A stretch of DNA of 64,000 bases from Nilaparvata lugens (taxonomy: Eukaryota > Arthropoda > Insecta > Hemiptera > Delphacidae). The notes under the pieces are model-generated. The model was given only the letters and a program-made list of their open reading frames with translations, searched no databases and was not told the DNA's origin. A program made the translations under genes and the position numbers. Positions 1 to 12,586 of this stretch are shown in pieces; the stretch's first letter is position 1; each line of letters begins with the position of its first letter. The DNA is taken from positions 16,229,942 to 16,293,941 of the forward strand of contig NC_052511.1 of the NCBI RefSeq assembly GCF_014356525.2, in the 5' to 3' direction.

Positions 1-2689
1 TTGTGTGGATGACATGACCCAAGTAAAAACTTGGTCTTTAGACTACTGTAACGGTTTTAATATTATGTCCCTGTTTTAGGGAACATGTGCAACGGATTTT
101 CTATTTTTATCAAAATCAATCATTTGTTTTTTCAAAAAGAGGGTTTGAGAGGAAATTAAATTTATTTTTAAAATACAAGAAAATTTGATTAGGAAATTTT
201 GATATTTTTCGGGATGATTATGGATGAAAAATAATATACTAGGAGATGGGTAAATATAATTTGAAACTGGCGAATAATGACAATGATAAATGTGATAATT
301 TTACTCACCACTGTTAATAATAATTCACCTACGCGCATGCGTTTCTCTCAGCCCAACTGCATGTACTGACTGATGTGGATATCTTACGGCATATATTATG
401 GCACGACATACAACGACCCGGCAGCACGAAACACAAGGAACGGCACGAGTTACTCGATACGACTCGACATGGCAACTTCCGGGACCGCACTGTACTTTTT
501 CGTCACTGCTGGTTCATTTCTTGCACTGTCCTGTTGTCATTATCACTATGCCAGTATAGGAATGTAAGGAAGGATAGAGGAGTTGTTTTAAACTATTATC
601 TGTTAGAGCTTGGCTAGAGCTGCCTTATCTGTTAGTTGGCAGATAGCAGGGTTGGAATGTTGATTTGTTTGGACACTATTTTTGATACTTCCATATACCA
701 AGAAAATGGATCGTTACACTACCAATAGAGAATCTTAATATCGAGTTTGATGGTGATACATTTGAGCACAGAATACAGCATTCTGTTGTATTCTGTGATT
801 TCAGGTACAAGTCTTGATAACTGAGCTCTTCTCAACAATAGTATTCCTGTAGATGACATGACCCCAGTAAAACCATGGTCTCTAACTTGAGATGCATTTT
901 TTTATTATGGATAAGAGTCATTGAATGACGTTTATAGCCAAGGCCGTTAAATCTCACTGACCACGTTACCCTCAGTATTTATTGCCTTCGAATGACTCCG
1001 CGTTTCTTTCCCCACCGATTGCTGGATCAAAAATAGCCTGAAAAGAATCCAAAGTGTCAAGTCTTGAACGATTGTTTCATGTTTTCATAGGATATAAATG
1101 ATTCATGTTAAAGAATCTTATCAATCAGAAGGTAATGATGAAACTGAAAGCTTTGTAACTTATTGTTGCTGAGGGATGTTGAGTCAAATACCTCATGAAC
1201 ACATTGTAAATGATATTATATTATATTTCAATCATTTTTCTTTCCAAAATATATTTGAATAAATGGATGATGGCTGAAAGTATTCATATTCTTGAGACTT
1301 TGTGGGCTTTGTGAGCTTGTGTGGTTAGAACCATTGCTATATATATTGCGTAGCAATAGATCACTACATTCATATTGATTGTTATAGAATCACTATGAAG
1401 AATAGTCAATGGTAGTTGGAACAAATCAACAATTTCAAGAATTTATTTAAAAGATCGATGAAGAAAACTGACAAAACTGTAGCGTTTTCTAGTGAACTAG
1501 GGTGCGAGATATTAGAAGAGAGAAAATTTCATGTCAAAATACAAGAAGAGCATCATCCCCAGCCATAAAACCATTGACAATTTATTATTGAAGGTTACTC
1601 ACGATTTACGGTATCCAGACAAGACTATTCTACTATTATCATTCAATAGGATTTTCATATGTAAATACACAATGAAAACGACTTTTCGTCAATGGATTTT
1701 TCATCGGTGTTGCATCTACATTACATTACACTGAATCGATTTAATTCTCTTATCCTCGTCAATTGTTATCTTCTTGCAAAAAGCAATTTACCACTATAGT
1801 TATTTCTACTTATTATTGAAGGTCAACTTACTGGTTATTGAACATTTTAAGGTTATTCGAGTTTTTAACAAATTTCTGTCTGAAATCTGGCTCAAAATTT
1901 TGTCACAGATTGCATATCCCTTAGAAAACAACTTCCAGCTTTTCTAGCGTTTCAACGTTCAGCAGCCGATATTATTATCGTACTATAGATATCGCTTAAA
2001 ACCCAATGAACCCTTCTTTATCATCATCTACTGACTATCATGTCAGGACATGGATACCTGTTTCAACATAAGAATGTCTTTGAGCATGAATTGCTAAATT
2101 TTCAAACTAATTTTTCCGTGGTTTTATATCTCTCTTACCTACTGCTAGGACCACCCCCCCCCCCCAAAGCTATCATCCCGCTTGAAATTAAAAGAAATTC
2201 AGCTGCTATCCTCTCAAATTAGACACCTAAAAAAATGTCTTCAGTAGTCATTCTAAACACTGCTGACAACATTTTATGACCACCCTCCCACACCAATTAT
2301 CTCAAGGACGCAGTCCTATGTTCAAACCCAACCCCCTCCACAGGGATTCTACCAGATATCGCAGTCAAGTATCGTAATATGTTATTTCCACCCTATTCGA
2401 AGTACCTGAAAGCATTTAAATTCATTCATTACATTTCAATCTCTCATTTTCCAATGTAATGCTTCATGAATCTACCAACAATTTCATTTTTTATTATCGA
2501 TTTGAGAATAATCTAATTCAGTTGGATATTGTTGAGAAATTACAGCATTTTATTTTTTTACTTTGGATATCCGTTGAATAATACTTATTAATATGATTCA
2601 ATAAAAATGAAGAGAGAGTGGAAAATTGGAGGAAGTAACAGTAATCCAGTGACGAAATAAACAAAAGTATTCGGTAGCATAGAGCAAGA
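1..2689. other. Intergenic DNA, no gene recognised
   Basis: No credible coding region. The two overlapping short ORFs at 373-617 do not resemble a known protein and lie in a moderately GC-richer patch (about 330-570). A near-identical motif occurs twice in direct orientation, at about 8-42 and 849-884 (shared core gatgacatgaccc then agtaaaa then tggtct). This may mark two copies of a repeat or the ends of one element. A poly-C run sits at about 2152-2165. The rest is AT-rich unique-looking sequence. Confidence 0.6.
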
Positions 2690-3060
2690 TGATTTGACGT
2701 CTGTCAGTCTGACAGTTGTGGTCAATCGCTGTCTTGCCCACCGAATAAAACATTGTTGGCATGCAGCGAACCATTGTCATCCCTGCGGGGGAAGCGCGGG
2801 GATATTTTGTCGGGGGAAAGTTTCCACGGAGCAAGCCCAGCGGCCCCCTTCCGCCCTTCCCCCCTGGCGACCGCCCCCCGGGTCGATGTGGCCCTCTCAT
2901 TGGTTCCCCTTGTTTCCCCCCTGCACTGCTATTGGTCCGCGCCTTTTGTTTCGGGCAACGCGAAACCTCGTAGCCTACATTCAAGGCACAAGTCCGTCGG
3001 ACGCTCTCATGGAATGATCTCACGATGCTCTGAGTTAAAGTTTGGAGAATCAGTCCAAGA
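2690..3060. promoter_or_regulatory. GC-rich island with CCAAT-type boxes
   Basis: Abruptly GC-rich sequence inside AT-rich surroundings, with its core at about 2770-2990. It contains homopolymeric C and G tracts and two ATTGG motifs (inverted CCAAT boxes) at about 2899 and 2931. Open frames on both strands (for example 2598-3023 minus and 2694-3017 plus) look like by-products of GC content: low-complexity proline, glycine and arginine-rich translations with no recognisable domain. It could be a promoter, a non-coding transcript's first exon or an enhancer in the region downstream of pb. No TATA box or splice structure decides between these. Confidence 0.35.
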
Positions 3061-3289
3061 GAAGGACCACCAGAGGAAATGATAATTTACGTATTATTGG
3101 CAGATACAACTCGTCTAGCACAAACCATATTGACAGATAATACTAGTGTATCACAGACTAACTGATTGTGGTATTTAAGAGTTGAAGAATATTGAAGCCG
3201 TATGAAGCAGGATTCCTACTGTATCAGTATCGATGAGAGTGTCTGGTGGACAATATATTATTCTCATGAGTTCTAATGGGACTATTGCC

Positions 3290-3440
3290 AACAACTACAA
3301 GACTTAACCTATCTCGGACTATGTGTAACCTTATCTAAATTTGGGAGAGGAATAGCATGAGGTTACTTTATTCTTTCTCTCCCTATCATTTTTGATGATG
3401 TACTTGTAGTATGAATCAATAAGGCATCAATCAATTAATG
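3290..3440 (+). repeat. RTE-type LINE 3' end fragment (copy 1)
   Basis: This stretch begins near 'acaagacttaacctat', runs through 'gtaaccttatctaaatttgg' and 'aatagcatgaggtt', and ends with 'tatgaatcaat' repeats. It is clearly homologous to 33140-33290 (same strand) and to 38105-38255 (opposite strand), where it forms the terminal part of an element with a reverse-transcriptase ORF. It is therefore read as a severely 5'-truncated retroposon. Confidence 0.7.
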
Positions 3441-3580
3441 AATCCCACCCAGCGATCCAAACGATTATGAATAGTCCCATTAGGTGGATATTTTTTTACT
3501 GTACCGGACATCTACACTGATAATGAAATGTAGGAATACTTATCCACCTATACTATAGTATAGTAGAGTGGTATAATACT

Positions 3581-4115
3581 ATGCCACCTATATTTGGCAT
3601 CGTGTATGCTAATAGGCACTATGAAATAGATGCTGAAATCAATATTATGATAGAGGGTTATTTTATAAGGAGACTTTTTATTTTTTTAAAAGCAGAGTTC
3701 TTCCATTACGTAGATATTAATAATATAGATGAGAAATACGAATATTTTTCATATAATATTCTTCCATGGTTCGATTCTGAACTAGAGAATTGTAAAGAAT
3801 GTTCGTATTGTTCAACGGTAAAGTAAAGTTCATTCTGATTCTAGTTAATAGGCGGTCTAATCGGCACTATGAAATAGCTGCTGAAATGAATATTATGATA
3901 GAGGGTTATTTTATAAGGAGATTTTGGGATTTTTTTTACTAAGCAGAGTTCTTCCATTAGGCCTACTTAGATCTTAATGATATAGATGATACATAAGGAT
4001 ATTTTTCATATAATATTCTTCCATGGTACGATTCTTAACTTGAGAATTAGAAAAAATCATCGTATTGTTTAAAGTTCATTTCTGATTCCAGCTATCTTTG
4101 TTATAATAGGCGGTC
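3581..4115 (+). repeat. Two-copy tandem duplication, one copy with an 81-codon ORF
   Basis: Two tandem units with a period of about 250 bases. The first is about 3612-3857 and the second about 3862-4115. Both share 'cggcactatgaaata'-like starts, 'attatgatagagggttattt', 'gcagagttcttccatta' and 'ttcttccatgg'. The first unit is open for 81 codons (3581-3826; translation includes IMIEGYFIRR and YFSYNILPWFDSE). The second unit has several stops in the matching frame. The ORF may be a relic coding fragment from an unknown source, or a chance frame in a repeat. I recognise no family. Confidence 0.55.
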
Positions 4116-5639
4116 TGATGTAGTTCAGTGGAATAATTGGAAAAGCTTAATTAATGAACAATGTTTAGTGAAGAAAACGTACGAAAAAAAGTAGAAATAG
4201 GCAAAATGTTGGAAAATGAATTGATTCATTTTGCTACAGTACATTCTTATTGTAGAAATAATAATTCGAACATACTTCCAGTTTACCATCACTGGTGGTT
4301 CACTGAAAAATCTTCTCAAAAATACAATGAATGATATCATTTAACGACAAATACATACATAAAATGAATACATCTATTCAGAGACTATTATCACAGATAT
4401 AAGCCTGTGTTGAACCTTCATAACATTTTCTTGTCTGTACTATCACGTATTATAAAGAGAGCGTATTTTAATAAATTTATTCTATTTGCTTCTTTTCTAA
4501 AAAAATGTGATGATACATTTAGTTTATGTATGATTTCTGAAAAAAACGGAGTGACTGATCAATTGATTTATAAATCCATCATCATGTGAGAACTTCCACT
4601 GAGAACTGCTGTCATAACAATCAGGACTTTGAATCTTCGTTCATTCCTCACGTCAATCTCATCCTAATATTCTATCCTATTACTCTTTCTCCACTGTAAT
4701 CATTAAAGCTGCTTCCCTTAATTAATGAAAATGCAGTAGCACAATAACTTTGATACAATACTTTATGTCAAATGAAAAACCAGTGATAATTTATTAACCC
4801 TCAATATAATACAACAATGGATAAGGATGGATTTGGATGTAGCAATAGTTTTAAATCTTCTTTTTTTGACAAGTCCTCAAAACAATTTCATACAAAGCTC
4901 CTGAAAAACCTCTCTATTTTCAAGGAGCTATGCTCTGTTCTCCTGTTTTTCTGAACAATTCGAACTTTCGTATTAACTCGGTCCTAGAGAGAGCCATAAT
5001 TACTAGAACGAAAAAGAGAGCATGGAAAAGAAGAGATAAATTATTGATGTGCCATTGTTTTGATGGGAAGGAATAACCTACCAAGTGAGTCTCACAACTA
5101 CGCTACCAGCCATATTCACTTTATCTGTCAGCATTCCATCTAAATAGCACCAACGCATCTAATCCATCCAATGCTGATAGCTTCAAGTGAATTACACTGT
5201 AGTAGGTGCCGATAATAAATAAGCTACTGTCCATCATTGCGAGGCGGTCCTTTGAAGGTCTTCTACATCCAATAACAGCTATTACCAACACAACAAAACA
5301 AAAATAGAGACAACAACGAACCTGGATTTTGATTAACCGTTTCAGTTTTATTGTCGTCATGATTAATAATGACAATTGACAAATACCTGAATCAATCTTG
5401 GATACTGTCAGCCCTAGCCGTTGGCCTAGGCAACGTCCTTGTTTTCTGTTTCCCTCATTATTTTTTTTGCTCCGTCATTCGTGCATGTTGCATTATTAAA
5501 ATAATATAATTTTTTTAACTGTCTCTCCCATCTGTTGTAAGCCATATAGAGCAATCCCTGAAGAAGGTCTTTCTACATACCTTGATGGAGAGTACATCAG
5601 AATATTCGAATTATTATGTCTAGCATGACTGTTTGACTA
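4116..5639. other. Intergenic, nothing recognised
   Basis: AT-rich sequence with only short unconvincing ORFs. No repeats, RNA genes or regulatory signatures stood out on either strand. Confidence 0.5.
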
Positions 5640-5915
5640 GCTTGGAGGTGAGAAGTGATAGGGTTTGAAATAGTTCAAATCCAATGTCCATATTTTTTGT
5701 GGTAGAGTAAATTAAATGTAACTTGTATGATTCATTTGAGTTGAAGTAAGTTTGCAATGACGTATTTGAGTCTCATCGATCATCCATCCATTAGAATTTA
5801 TAGAGTGATAGGAATTGAAATACTTTGAGTTTAAAGTCTATATATTTTTTGGTAAAGTTGATGAATTGCAACTTGCATGACTTATTGAGTTGAACAGTTG
5901 GACAGGGAAGAACTC
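5640..5915 (+). repeat. Diverged tandem pair, period about 157 bases
   Basis: Two units starting near 5648 and 5804 share 'agtgatagg.. ttgaaata', 'tatattttttgt(g)gta', 'aatgcaacttg' and 'gagttgaa' blocks in the same order. Divergence is substantial, so the duplication is old. No coding content. Confidence 0.5.
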
Positions 5916-6794
5916 ATTCTTGACCGATATGTTTACTATATCTTTACTTAAATTTCCAACTTGAATAGTTTCAGGTGAAATATTATGTATATAAAATAAA
6001 AATCAGTTTTTCCATACTGAAAAATATCAGATGGATTACTCTTCCAATAAAATTCATAGAGGCAAAAATTGTCTCCATTTATTTTCTTGGGAATCAGAAG
6101 AAAAGAAAAGCTGGAGATCTATACTTCTATACTTCAACCAAACATCTACGCTTGACCTACATTAAAAACTTTATCACCATTCATTATTATTGACAGTATA
6201 GACTAATTATATTCAATTTTGTGAATACTCACAAAACCTCTTGAAGGTCAAAGAACATGTAAAATCATCTTATATGACAGATCCTTGATTGTTCAAGAAT
6301 AATTTAACATGTGTGTAATGCAACAAGTCCACATCATATTTAATTCCAATAAAGATTTGATTTTCAACGATACTTGACAGTTAGTACTGCGGAATACAAT
6401 CAATGAAACTGAAATTGAATGCTTCAGAATGAGACCCATGCAAATCTCATTCATCTTTTTCATTCAAACCGCCGAAATGAAAATGAATGAACGGAGTTAA
6501 ACGTTGAGATTCGGCTCACACCATTGAACACTTCCCACAATTAGTCGACTAATTGGATTTGGCTGGAGTCAATTGAAAAGAATGTATTTGTACAAGTCCG
6601 AAATTAAATTTGTAGATGATGGGCTCAGGCATCGGAGTCTGGAGCAGCGAGTGACTTTGACAGATGGTCTACCAAGGGCGCTTAGTTGTGGGCCAGACCG
6701 TAATAGCATCATTAAAGGCAGGAAGGGACAGGACATGAAGGGTGACCGTCATCGTCGCGTCTATCAGGTTAGTGTAATGTGTCAGTTGTAAACA
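5916..6794. other. Intergenic, nothing recognised
   Basis: AT-rich sequence. The short frames at 5975-6193 and 6573-6791 have no recognisable domain. A GC-richer patch around 6600-6760 leads into the tandem array that follows. Confidence 0.45.
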
Positions 6795-7990
6795 GATGTA
6801 AAAACATCGGCCACCTTCAAGATAAATGGAAAATGTATCGTCAGGTTGAAGCATTGAGTCTTTTATAGTACCCTGTACTATAGAGCAGCATGGAGGTCAG
6901 GGTTGCACTGTAAAAGTTATGAAAAGATACAACGGGCCAGATCAGTTGAAACGATTGTGAGAACATTGGTCACCTGAGATATGGATGGAATAAGGTATAT
7001 CATCAAGTTGGAGCCTTTGGTCTCCAATTGTACCCGGTGCAATTGCATGTAATTGCATGCGGTATAGAGCAGCGTGGAGGTTGGGGTTGTAACACTTGAT
7101 ATAGGAAATTTAATTGATAATTTCCTATTATATAAAATAAGAAAATCGTGGGCTACATCAGATGGAACGATTGTAAAAACATTGTCCACCTCCAAGATGG
7201 ATGGAAAATATATCATCAGGTTGAACTCTCGAGTATCCAATTGTACTCTGTACTACAGTATGTAATATTTTCGTAATGCTTGATAGAAAAAAATTGTTCT
7301 GCAATAGTTGAAACAATTGTAAAAACATTAGTTATTTTGAAGGTAATTGGAAATGTATCATCAGGTTAAAGACTTGACTTTCCAAGTGAACCCTGCATAA
7401 TGGAGCAGCATAATGGTTAGGATTGTAATATTTATGGAAAAATGTGGGTCCACAACAGTTGAAACGATTGTAAAACCACCTTCAAGATGGATGTTAAATA
7501 TATCATCAGGTTAGGATAGAAAATTAGTAAAATATTATATTCATAATAAATTATAAAATGAGAAAATCGTGGGCTACATCAGATCAAACGATTGTAAAAA
7601 CATTGGCCACCTCCAAGATGGATGGAAAATATATCATCAGGTTGAAACCTCGAGTATCTAATTGTACTCTGTACTACAGTATGTTATATTGTTTTAATGC
7701 TGGATAGAATAAATTTGTTCTGCAATAGTTGAAACAATAATTGTAAAAACATCAGTAATTTTGCAGATAATTGGAAATGTATCATCAGGTTGAGGCCTTG
7801 AGTTTCCAATTGAACCCTACATTATAGAGCAGCATGGATGTTAGAATTTCAATACTAAAAAAAACATGGGCTACATCAATTAAAACGATTATAAAAACAA
7901 GTTCAATCTTCTACATGCTTGGAAAATGTATCATCAGGTTAGAGCCTTGAGATAACAATCGTGCCCTGCCTTAAGGAACAATATAGAGAG
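6795..7990 (+). repeat. Degenerate tandem array, about eight units of roughly 150 bases
   Basis: Units recur at about 6795, 6949, 7163, 7309, 7462, 7584, 7729 and 7880. A typical unit reads 'gaaacgattgtaaaaacat', 'caccttcaagatgga', 'aatatatcatcaggttga', then 'ccaattgtaccctgtac' and 'tagagcagcatggaggtt'. The units near 7138 and 7559 are much closer to each other than to their neighbours, 421 bases apart, which implies a higher-order duplication of about three units. Units contain indels and point changes, so the array is old. Open frames inside it are repeat-derived. Confidence 0.8.
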
Positions 7991-9723
7991 TAGTGTACTA
8001 ATACTTTGTGTCAAAAATACAACAGTTCACATCACTCTTGAACAAATTTGAATACTTTCATGGGTAGTATTTTGATGAATTGAGCAAGAATAAATTCATT
8101 TTAAAATTGAAATGAATAAAATTTAATTTAATTTATTAGAAGTTCAAAAGTCACCAATTTTTTTTTAGAAACTGTACACTTTGATATTCGTTTTGAGCCC
8201 ATTCTTATAACAACTTTTATTTGCTCCAAGTTGGTGTTTCGAGTTATTCGGGGTCTCCTCATAATAAATAAACTCAGCCAAATAGATATTTTTTCATTTC
8301 ATTTCATTCTAATGAAGTACTTCAAAGTTATTCCAAGTTATTCTTGGCATATATAATGATGCTGCTAGACTGTAACATGAAAACATCCATTTCATCATCT
8401 ACTAGTGCTCCATCAGAATTAAGTTGAGATTAATTGATTCTGTTCAGCTTTAACAAATTCTATTCATACATGTTTGTTCGATAGCGAAACCAAAAACTAG
8501 ACTCATCAATAATTCTCGTGGAAATAGAGCCAAATAACAATAACCGTCAAGTGTTTACCCCGATACTTGACTAATGAAAATAGTGGATGCAGTGTTTAAT
8601 TTTTGCTGATAGGAATTGTTTACAGGATCAGCGAGGGAGGGTGAACAGAGGGTGAAAAGAAGGGCGCCTGAGAAGGGAAAAAGATGAGGGGTAAGGGAAG
8701 AATCGAACAGGGACCTGGGTGAACAGACAGTAGGCACAGAGATCTGCTTTGCTGCCGAGCTGACAGTGATGGATTGCTCCAAGTGACTCACTCATCCATG
8801 CATCCATGGTCTCCAGACCTTTTGCTGTATCATACTGTGTACGTATTCCCCCCTCCACCCGCCCCGGATCATAGTCATGACCACAATCCTCTCCTCTCAC
8901 TCACATTCACATGCTCCACTCGTATTTGTCAGCATGCTTTCTCTCTCAGTCAACGCTCGCTATTTAGATATCTTCCCCACCACAATATCAATAGAATTCA
9001 AGTCACTTTTTACCCTCTCACTCACAACTTTGGATCGCTTAAGATGCCTTTTTGCTCGCAACTCAGAACTATAGCGAAATCTATTTCCTGGGCCATGAAA
9101 GGAAACGCTTTTGTGCGCTTTGTACAAATTCGGTTTAGTGTTCACATCACTTCTTTTGTCGGTACAGTTACAATGACATTTTTGTAGAATAGGTTTTGGG
9201 CAGTGTAGAACAGGTTCGTCCTGTCGAGACGATATGTATGAATTCATATTTATGATTGAGACTGACTTATAACATTGTTAAACAATGTTGTTACAATGAT
9301 ACTTGATGTACGACTATGGATATGTCTTATAGTCGACTATTACTCACTATGTATCATTCGAGGACTTCCCTGATCAAACCAGATAAGAATAAGTTTCAGA
9401 GTCACATAGGAATATGACGAATTCCCCTCCTTGCTTTTATCCTACCAGAAATTATTGGCTTCTTGATTTGTCCAATAATAATTCTAACAGATCGATTATC
9501 CTGAGAACAAGCTTCTTGATATGATGAAAAATTTGATAGCAAGCATGAAATCAGCACCATTTTATAACATCTATTGATATTGATAACAATTTCAAATTGC
9601 TGTCGAAATACAATTAAAATATGGATATTTCTCATTTGAAATTGATAATTTTTCAGGGTTCAAAAGTGTAGTTCAAAAGGAGAGTTGAATGTGGAGCAGA
9701 AGGTTCTTAAAAAAATATATAAA
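7991..9723. other. Intergenic, nothing firmly recognised
   Basis: A moderately GC-richer section at about 8620-9080 contains overlapping ORFs on both strands (for example 8774-9187 plus). None has a recognisable domain and the codon content looks random. There is no splice or promoter structure I can defend. Confidence 0.45.
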
Positions 9724-9835
9724 TTAGGTAATTATTATCAAACGAAATTCCAATTAAATTTTTTAAATCACCCTGAAGACTTCTGCTACTGCAAATATTG
9801 ATAATAGGGTAAAAAGCTAGATTTGAACAAATACA
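9724..9835 (+). mobile_element. Truncated copy of the 31645-31809 MITE
   Basis: The segment 'aaatcaccctgaagacttc' followed by 'tgctactgcaaatattgata' and 'agggtaaaaagctaga' matches the interior of the element at 31645-31809. The left terminal repeat is decayed (ttattatcaaacgaaattcc) and the right half is absent. Confidence 0.65.
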
Positions 9836-11555
9836 ACTTCCAATTTATGTCCATCTATGAATTTTTAATTAGATATTTATCACAATCTTATGTGAGATCA
9901 ATGAGAAATTTTTAGAAGCTCACATGATATATTATGAAAGCCTGAAAAAATTTAGTTCATAAATATGATTCCCATCCATTTCATCACAAGATTGTCAATT
10001 TCCTGAGCATTCCAGATTCATCCTCTTTTTTTAAGGTATAAGAGTTTGTTTAGTTTTGCAGCTGCTGCCAATATCGCTCAGAATTATATTTTGAAGAATG
10101 CTTCTGAGAGACGGAGAACGGTGTGAGATTGCCGACCTTTCAACCACCGCTTAGGGGAGAGCTCAGCTTCCTCCTCTCCTAATCTTCGTCCTTTTCCCTC
10201 TTCTCTTTCTCTTCATCATTTGCATAATGGATGCCTCTCATCGATCAGTCAATGAAGTTGTGACGGTGATTCAAAAGTCAAAGCGAAATAATATGAAAAG
10301 TGGAATAAATCTGTACAGTGCCTTCAATGGCTTCTTGTAGCCTCTATACAAGGACTCTATTTTCTTCACCATTTCTCTATATAAACTGCAAATATACGTT
10401 TACATGATGATTGGGATACGAAACTGTGGACTAAAATAGAGAGTTTGATAATTCGTTGGAGAATTTGAAAGTTTATACTATGAACAAATTAGTAGAGGAT
10501 CACAAGGTTTAAAACACTGACACTGGAATCTGAATATTCTTCAACAATATTGGAGTATTATAATGATTTCATATTATTCTCATAATATAAGTATGTTCTG
10601 CAGTGGTGTACAGTTGTGCCGCAGGAATTATTTTATTAATTAATTCATTTAAGAATAAGAATCTTCTCTGTTTGTGTATAGGGTTCTATTGAATGCTTTA
10701 ATTTCCAATTAAGCACTTTATCTTGATTCTGTTCCATTTTGTCAACAGCCACAGTTTTTCAATAATATTATCATAGTTAATTTTTCTTGTTTGCATGAAT
10801 CATACCTGTTTATTTATAAAGTTGACTAACCTGTAGCAGCTGCACAGGTCATCATCTGTTGTATCTCTCTTTGCTATGTTCTTTGTAGCCTGTTTGGGAA
10901 GGATGTAATAAAAGGAATAGGCTCCTCTGGAATATTACAATACCACTATACTGTAAATCAGGACTTTTTCTCATGTAGTTTAGGTTAGTTTTCATGTGCA
11001 GGATGAATTAATTCAAATTTTGTTCAATTTTAGCATCTTCTCTGACCTCATATTTGTAATAATCCAAACTTGCCTTGAACAATAACGTATTTCTATTTAT
11101 CATTATTAGTCACCAGGAAATAGTAAGGATTTGTCCACTCTATCACAGTTGATTTTTTCAAGTTTCCTCATCAAGTTTGCAATGTCATGTAATATATGGT
11201 GAATAAGGGAGAAATGATTCCCCCCTATCTGGGAAAACAAAGACAGTCATTCTATCTTATCTTCTCCACAATACTATTTTCATATCCACCCCAAATCACA
11301 TTTAAATTTTTGTCATCAACATATTGGAGAGGAATTCTTCCGGAGAAGGGGAAATAACTGTTTCCGATTGTCAAGGTGGCCAAGATCGTCACGTCGAATG
11401 CCAAATAAAGTTTAAATTCAAAGACGCAAAGCTCCTCGATCGAGACTGAAGTTGAACGGTGATGACGCTTGCCTGCCTGCTCCAGCATAAATCCCTCATA
11501 GATGTATTTAGGGCGAGACAGGTGAAACGTAACATGAAACGTCTGTTAGCGTGGA
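9836..11555. other. Intergenic, nothing firmly recognised
   Basis: Mostly AT-rich. A mixed GC-richer patch with pyrimidine tracts lies at about 10060-10260 and could be regulatory, but nothing specific supports that. Confidence 0.4.
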
Positions 11556-11870
11556 TGGGTCTTGACAGCCTGAAAGGGAGTGTCTGACAGGGGGGCGAGG
11601 GAACCCCTTGGTTGGGGGTGGGAAAGGGAGCTACGGAAAACTTGTAACTCTGTTGACGGCGAACTTAAATCAGCTCTCTCTCTCAGTTTTCTCAGCCCTG
11701 TCACAACATAGTTGTTCGTTGCCAGGCTGCGGGCGTTTTTATTTTATTAGGGCGCAATGTTTTTGATTAGTCAAGAAATATGACATGGCGGCGGCGACGT
11801 CGGCGTCATTGTTGTCATCTTAACCAACTTTTGCTAACCAATGAGATCGCCAAGTTTCGGTTTTCTCTTC
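11556..11870. promoter_or_regulatory. GC-rich non-coding block, candidate cis-regulatory DNA
   Basis: This block contrasts with its AT-rich flanks. It includes G-rich runs, a GCG/GACG-rich stretch at about 11787-11805 and an A/T-rich homeobox-type stretch (ttttattttattag) at about 11737-11750. No frame is coding-like. It lies about 6 kb downstream of the pb stop codon, in the presumed pb-labial interval. The regulatory role is inferred from composition only. Confidence 0.3.
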
Positions 11871-12586
11871 ACAAAAGATACTTGACAAGAGGACACCAAA
11901 ATATACTTCAATAAAACAAGCGGAATATCCTGGTTTCTGCTTCACGGAGCTACGGTTAATTCTTAAATTTCAATTTTAGGTAAATCCCCTTTATCTAGAG
12001 CAAGAGTTAGGCCCTTGACTCGAAGAGTTAGTTGGCAAGGGTTTAGAGAGAAATATACTAGATACTAGATACAAGATACTAGAGTGATTTATATTTAGTG
12101 AAATTGGTTGCAATCCTCAAGAAAGGAATTCTCAATTCTCTAGAATTATAATAATCACAGTGAGTTCATAGATCTGAAATATCTCTGCAGTAGTTGTCTC
12201 GTAAAATCTTGAAAGCCTAATAAATAAATAACAAAATACAGCATTAGATATCAAATATCAAGTTTGGTAAAGATCAAATGTAGAAGTAGTAAGTCAAAAT
12301 CATAAGCTAGTGAGATGCTTTTATCTTATATATGAAGTCAAATTTTTAACTGCTTGATGTTCACTTATTTCCTGTAGTGAGGTTGATGATCATGGATCCC
12401 TGAAAATACTTTCTTCAATCAATATGAGAATGCAAATCTGATAATTTCCCAAATCGTTCTACCACTTTGGTTAGTGGAAAGTAGAGGCCGATTGACTGAC
12501 TATTCACTTCAAATTGGCTTATTTCATCATCTTGACTATATTGTGATAGGGTAGGGTGACTATAGTGAAAATCGTTTCTTGTCATA

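Noticed and set aside
373..617. Overlapping ORFs of 64 and 80 codons
   Set aside because: Two frames overlap the same stretch, neither resembles a known protein, and no splice or start context supports them.
8790..8820. Minus-strand Trp-Met codons resembling a Hox hexapeptide
   Set aside because: The residues before Trp-Met are not Tyr-Pro, and the site is downstream of the pb terminal exon.
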